In this document: positions 4,995-5,547 of the stretch, one piece after another | Layout: every line of letters starts with the position of its first letter | How positions within the stretch are numbered: position 1 is the first letter of the stretch | Assembly: GCA_902806295.1 (NCBI GenBank) | Contig: CADCWB010000121.1 | Span: forward strand, 1 to 5,547 | Origin: an uncultured Sphingomonas sp. | Lineage (GTDB): Bacteria; Pseudomonadota; Alphaproteobacteria; Sphingomonadales; Sphingomonadaceae | Reading direction: 5' to 3' | DNA length: 5,547 nt | Notes under the pieces: generated by a model | Told to the model about the DNA's origin: nothing | What the model saw: the letters and a program-made list of their open reading frames with translations, nothing else | The model's database searches: none | Program-made: the position numbers and the translations under genes

Positions 4995-5547
4995 TTAGAA
5001 AACCTCGAACAGCCCGGCCGCGCCCATGCCGCCGCCGACGCACATGGTGACGACCACATGCTTGGCGCCGCGGCGCCTGCCTTCCAGCAGGGCGTGGCCG
5101 GTCAGGCGTGCACCGCTCATGCCATAGGGGTGGCCGATGGAGATGGCGCCGCCGTTGACGTTGAGCAGCTCGTCGGGGATGCCGAGCTTGTCCTGGCAGT
5201 AGAGGACCTGCACCGCAAAGGCCTCGTTGAGCTCCCACAGGCCGATGTCGTCTACCGTGAGGCCGAAGCGCCCCAGCAGCTTGGGCACCGCGAACACCGG
5301 GCCGATGCCCATCTCGTCGGGCTCGGTGCCGGCCACCGCCATGCCCATGTAGCGGCCGAGCGGCTCAAGCCCACGCTGTTCCGCCAGCTCCGAGCTCATC
5401 ACGACTGACACCGAGGCGCCGTCGCTGAGCTGGCTGGCATTACCAGCGGTGATGATCTTCTCCGGACCGCGCACCGGCTCCAGCTTGGCCAGGCCCTCCA
5501 GCGTGGTCTCGGGGCGGTTGCCCTCGTCGCGGTCGAGGGTGACCTCC
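4995..5547 (-). CDS. Thiolase (acetyl-CoA C-acyltransferase), C-terminal part (partial, runs off right edge)
   Basis: The last 183 residues of a thiolase, which joins or splits acyl-CoA and acetyl-CoA in fatty-acid or related degradation, or makes acetoacetyl-CoA. The active-site pieces of the C-terminal half are all present: NEAFA (107-111 of the visible part), NVNGGAISIGHPYGMSG (129-145) with the catalytic His139, and CVGGGMG (169-175) with the catalytic Cys169. The nucleophilic Cys of the N-terminal half is outside the window. TAGNASQLSDGAS (33-45) is also a family signature. GHPYGMSG, in place of the more common GHPIGASG, suggests an acyl-CoA thiolase subgroup rather than classic PhaA, but the substrate cannot be fixed. 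The cytoplasmic protein looks intact to its TAA at 4997. Confidence 0.93.
   Translation of the reverse strand, partial: EVTLDRDEGNRPETTLEGLAKLEPVRGPEKIITAGNASQLSDGASVSVVMSSELAEQRGLEPLGRYMGMAVAGTEPDEMGIGPVFAVPKLLGRFGLTVDDIGLWELNEAFAVQVLYCQDKLGIPDELLNVNGGAISIGHPYGMSGARLTGHALLEGRRRGAKHVVVTMCVGGGMGAAGLFEVF

Noticed and set aside
4836..5408. 190-aa + strand frame over the GIN end and the thiolase
   Set aside because: It is antisense to the conserved thiolase active-site region and shows no recognisable domain.
1..5547. CRISPR arrays, tRNA or rRNA genes, insertion sequences or phage att sites
   Set aside because: No repeat-spacer pattern, tRNA-like cloverleaf, transposase or terminal repeats were seen by reading both strands.

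Overview
The window is GC-rich chromosomal DNA. Its gene families (intracellular PHA depolymerase, MsbA-related ABC exporter, DUF4126 membrane protein, GIN-domain protein) and its codon use suggest an alphaproteobacterium, most likely a sphingomonad. That placement is inferred from the look of the proteins and was not searched.

Layout. 1-402 (-) is the N-terminal part of an ABC exporter that runs off the left edge. After a 122-bp divergent spacer comes phaZ (525-1745, +), a complete intracellular polyhydroxyalkanoate depolymerase. Directly behind phaZ is a compact, highly structured + strand unit (about 1749-1933). It has a heat-shock-like promoter match, a near-perfect Shine-Dalgarno sequence, a 17-codon ORF, a long imperfect helix and a strong TTCG-loop terminator. 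This terminator lies inside the 3' end of the convergent MFS gene. On the minus strand, 4185 to 1881 reads as a three-gene operon: DUF4126 membrane protein, an 83-aa protein of unknown function, and a 14-helix DHA2-type MFS exporter that starts at a GTG overlapping the previous stop codon. Diverging from this operon is a secreted GIN-domain (DUF2807) protein (4274-4966, +), with a perfect BlaI/MecI/CopY-type palindrome (4240-4255) just before it. The right edge holds the C-terminal part of a thiolase (4995-5547, -).

How it fits together. PhaZ and the thiolase both belong to acyl-CoA/storage-polymer metabolism, but nothing in the window shows co-regulation. The ABC and MFS exporters and the GIN protein are envelope functions; the operator before the GIN gene suggests control by a BlaI-type repressor encoded elsewhere.

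The part most likely to be undescribed is the small structured unit at about 1749-1933. Its helices use G-U pairs that exist only in the + strand RNA, which argues for a real + strand transcript: a small regulatory RNA, a leader-peptide device, or a dual-function RNA.
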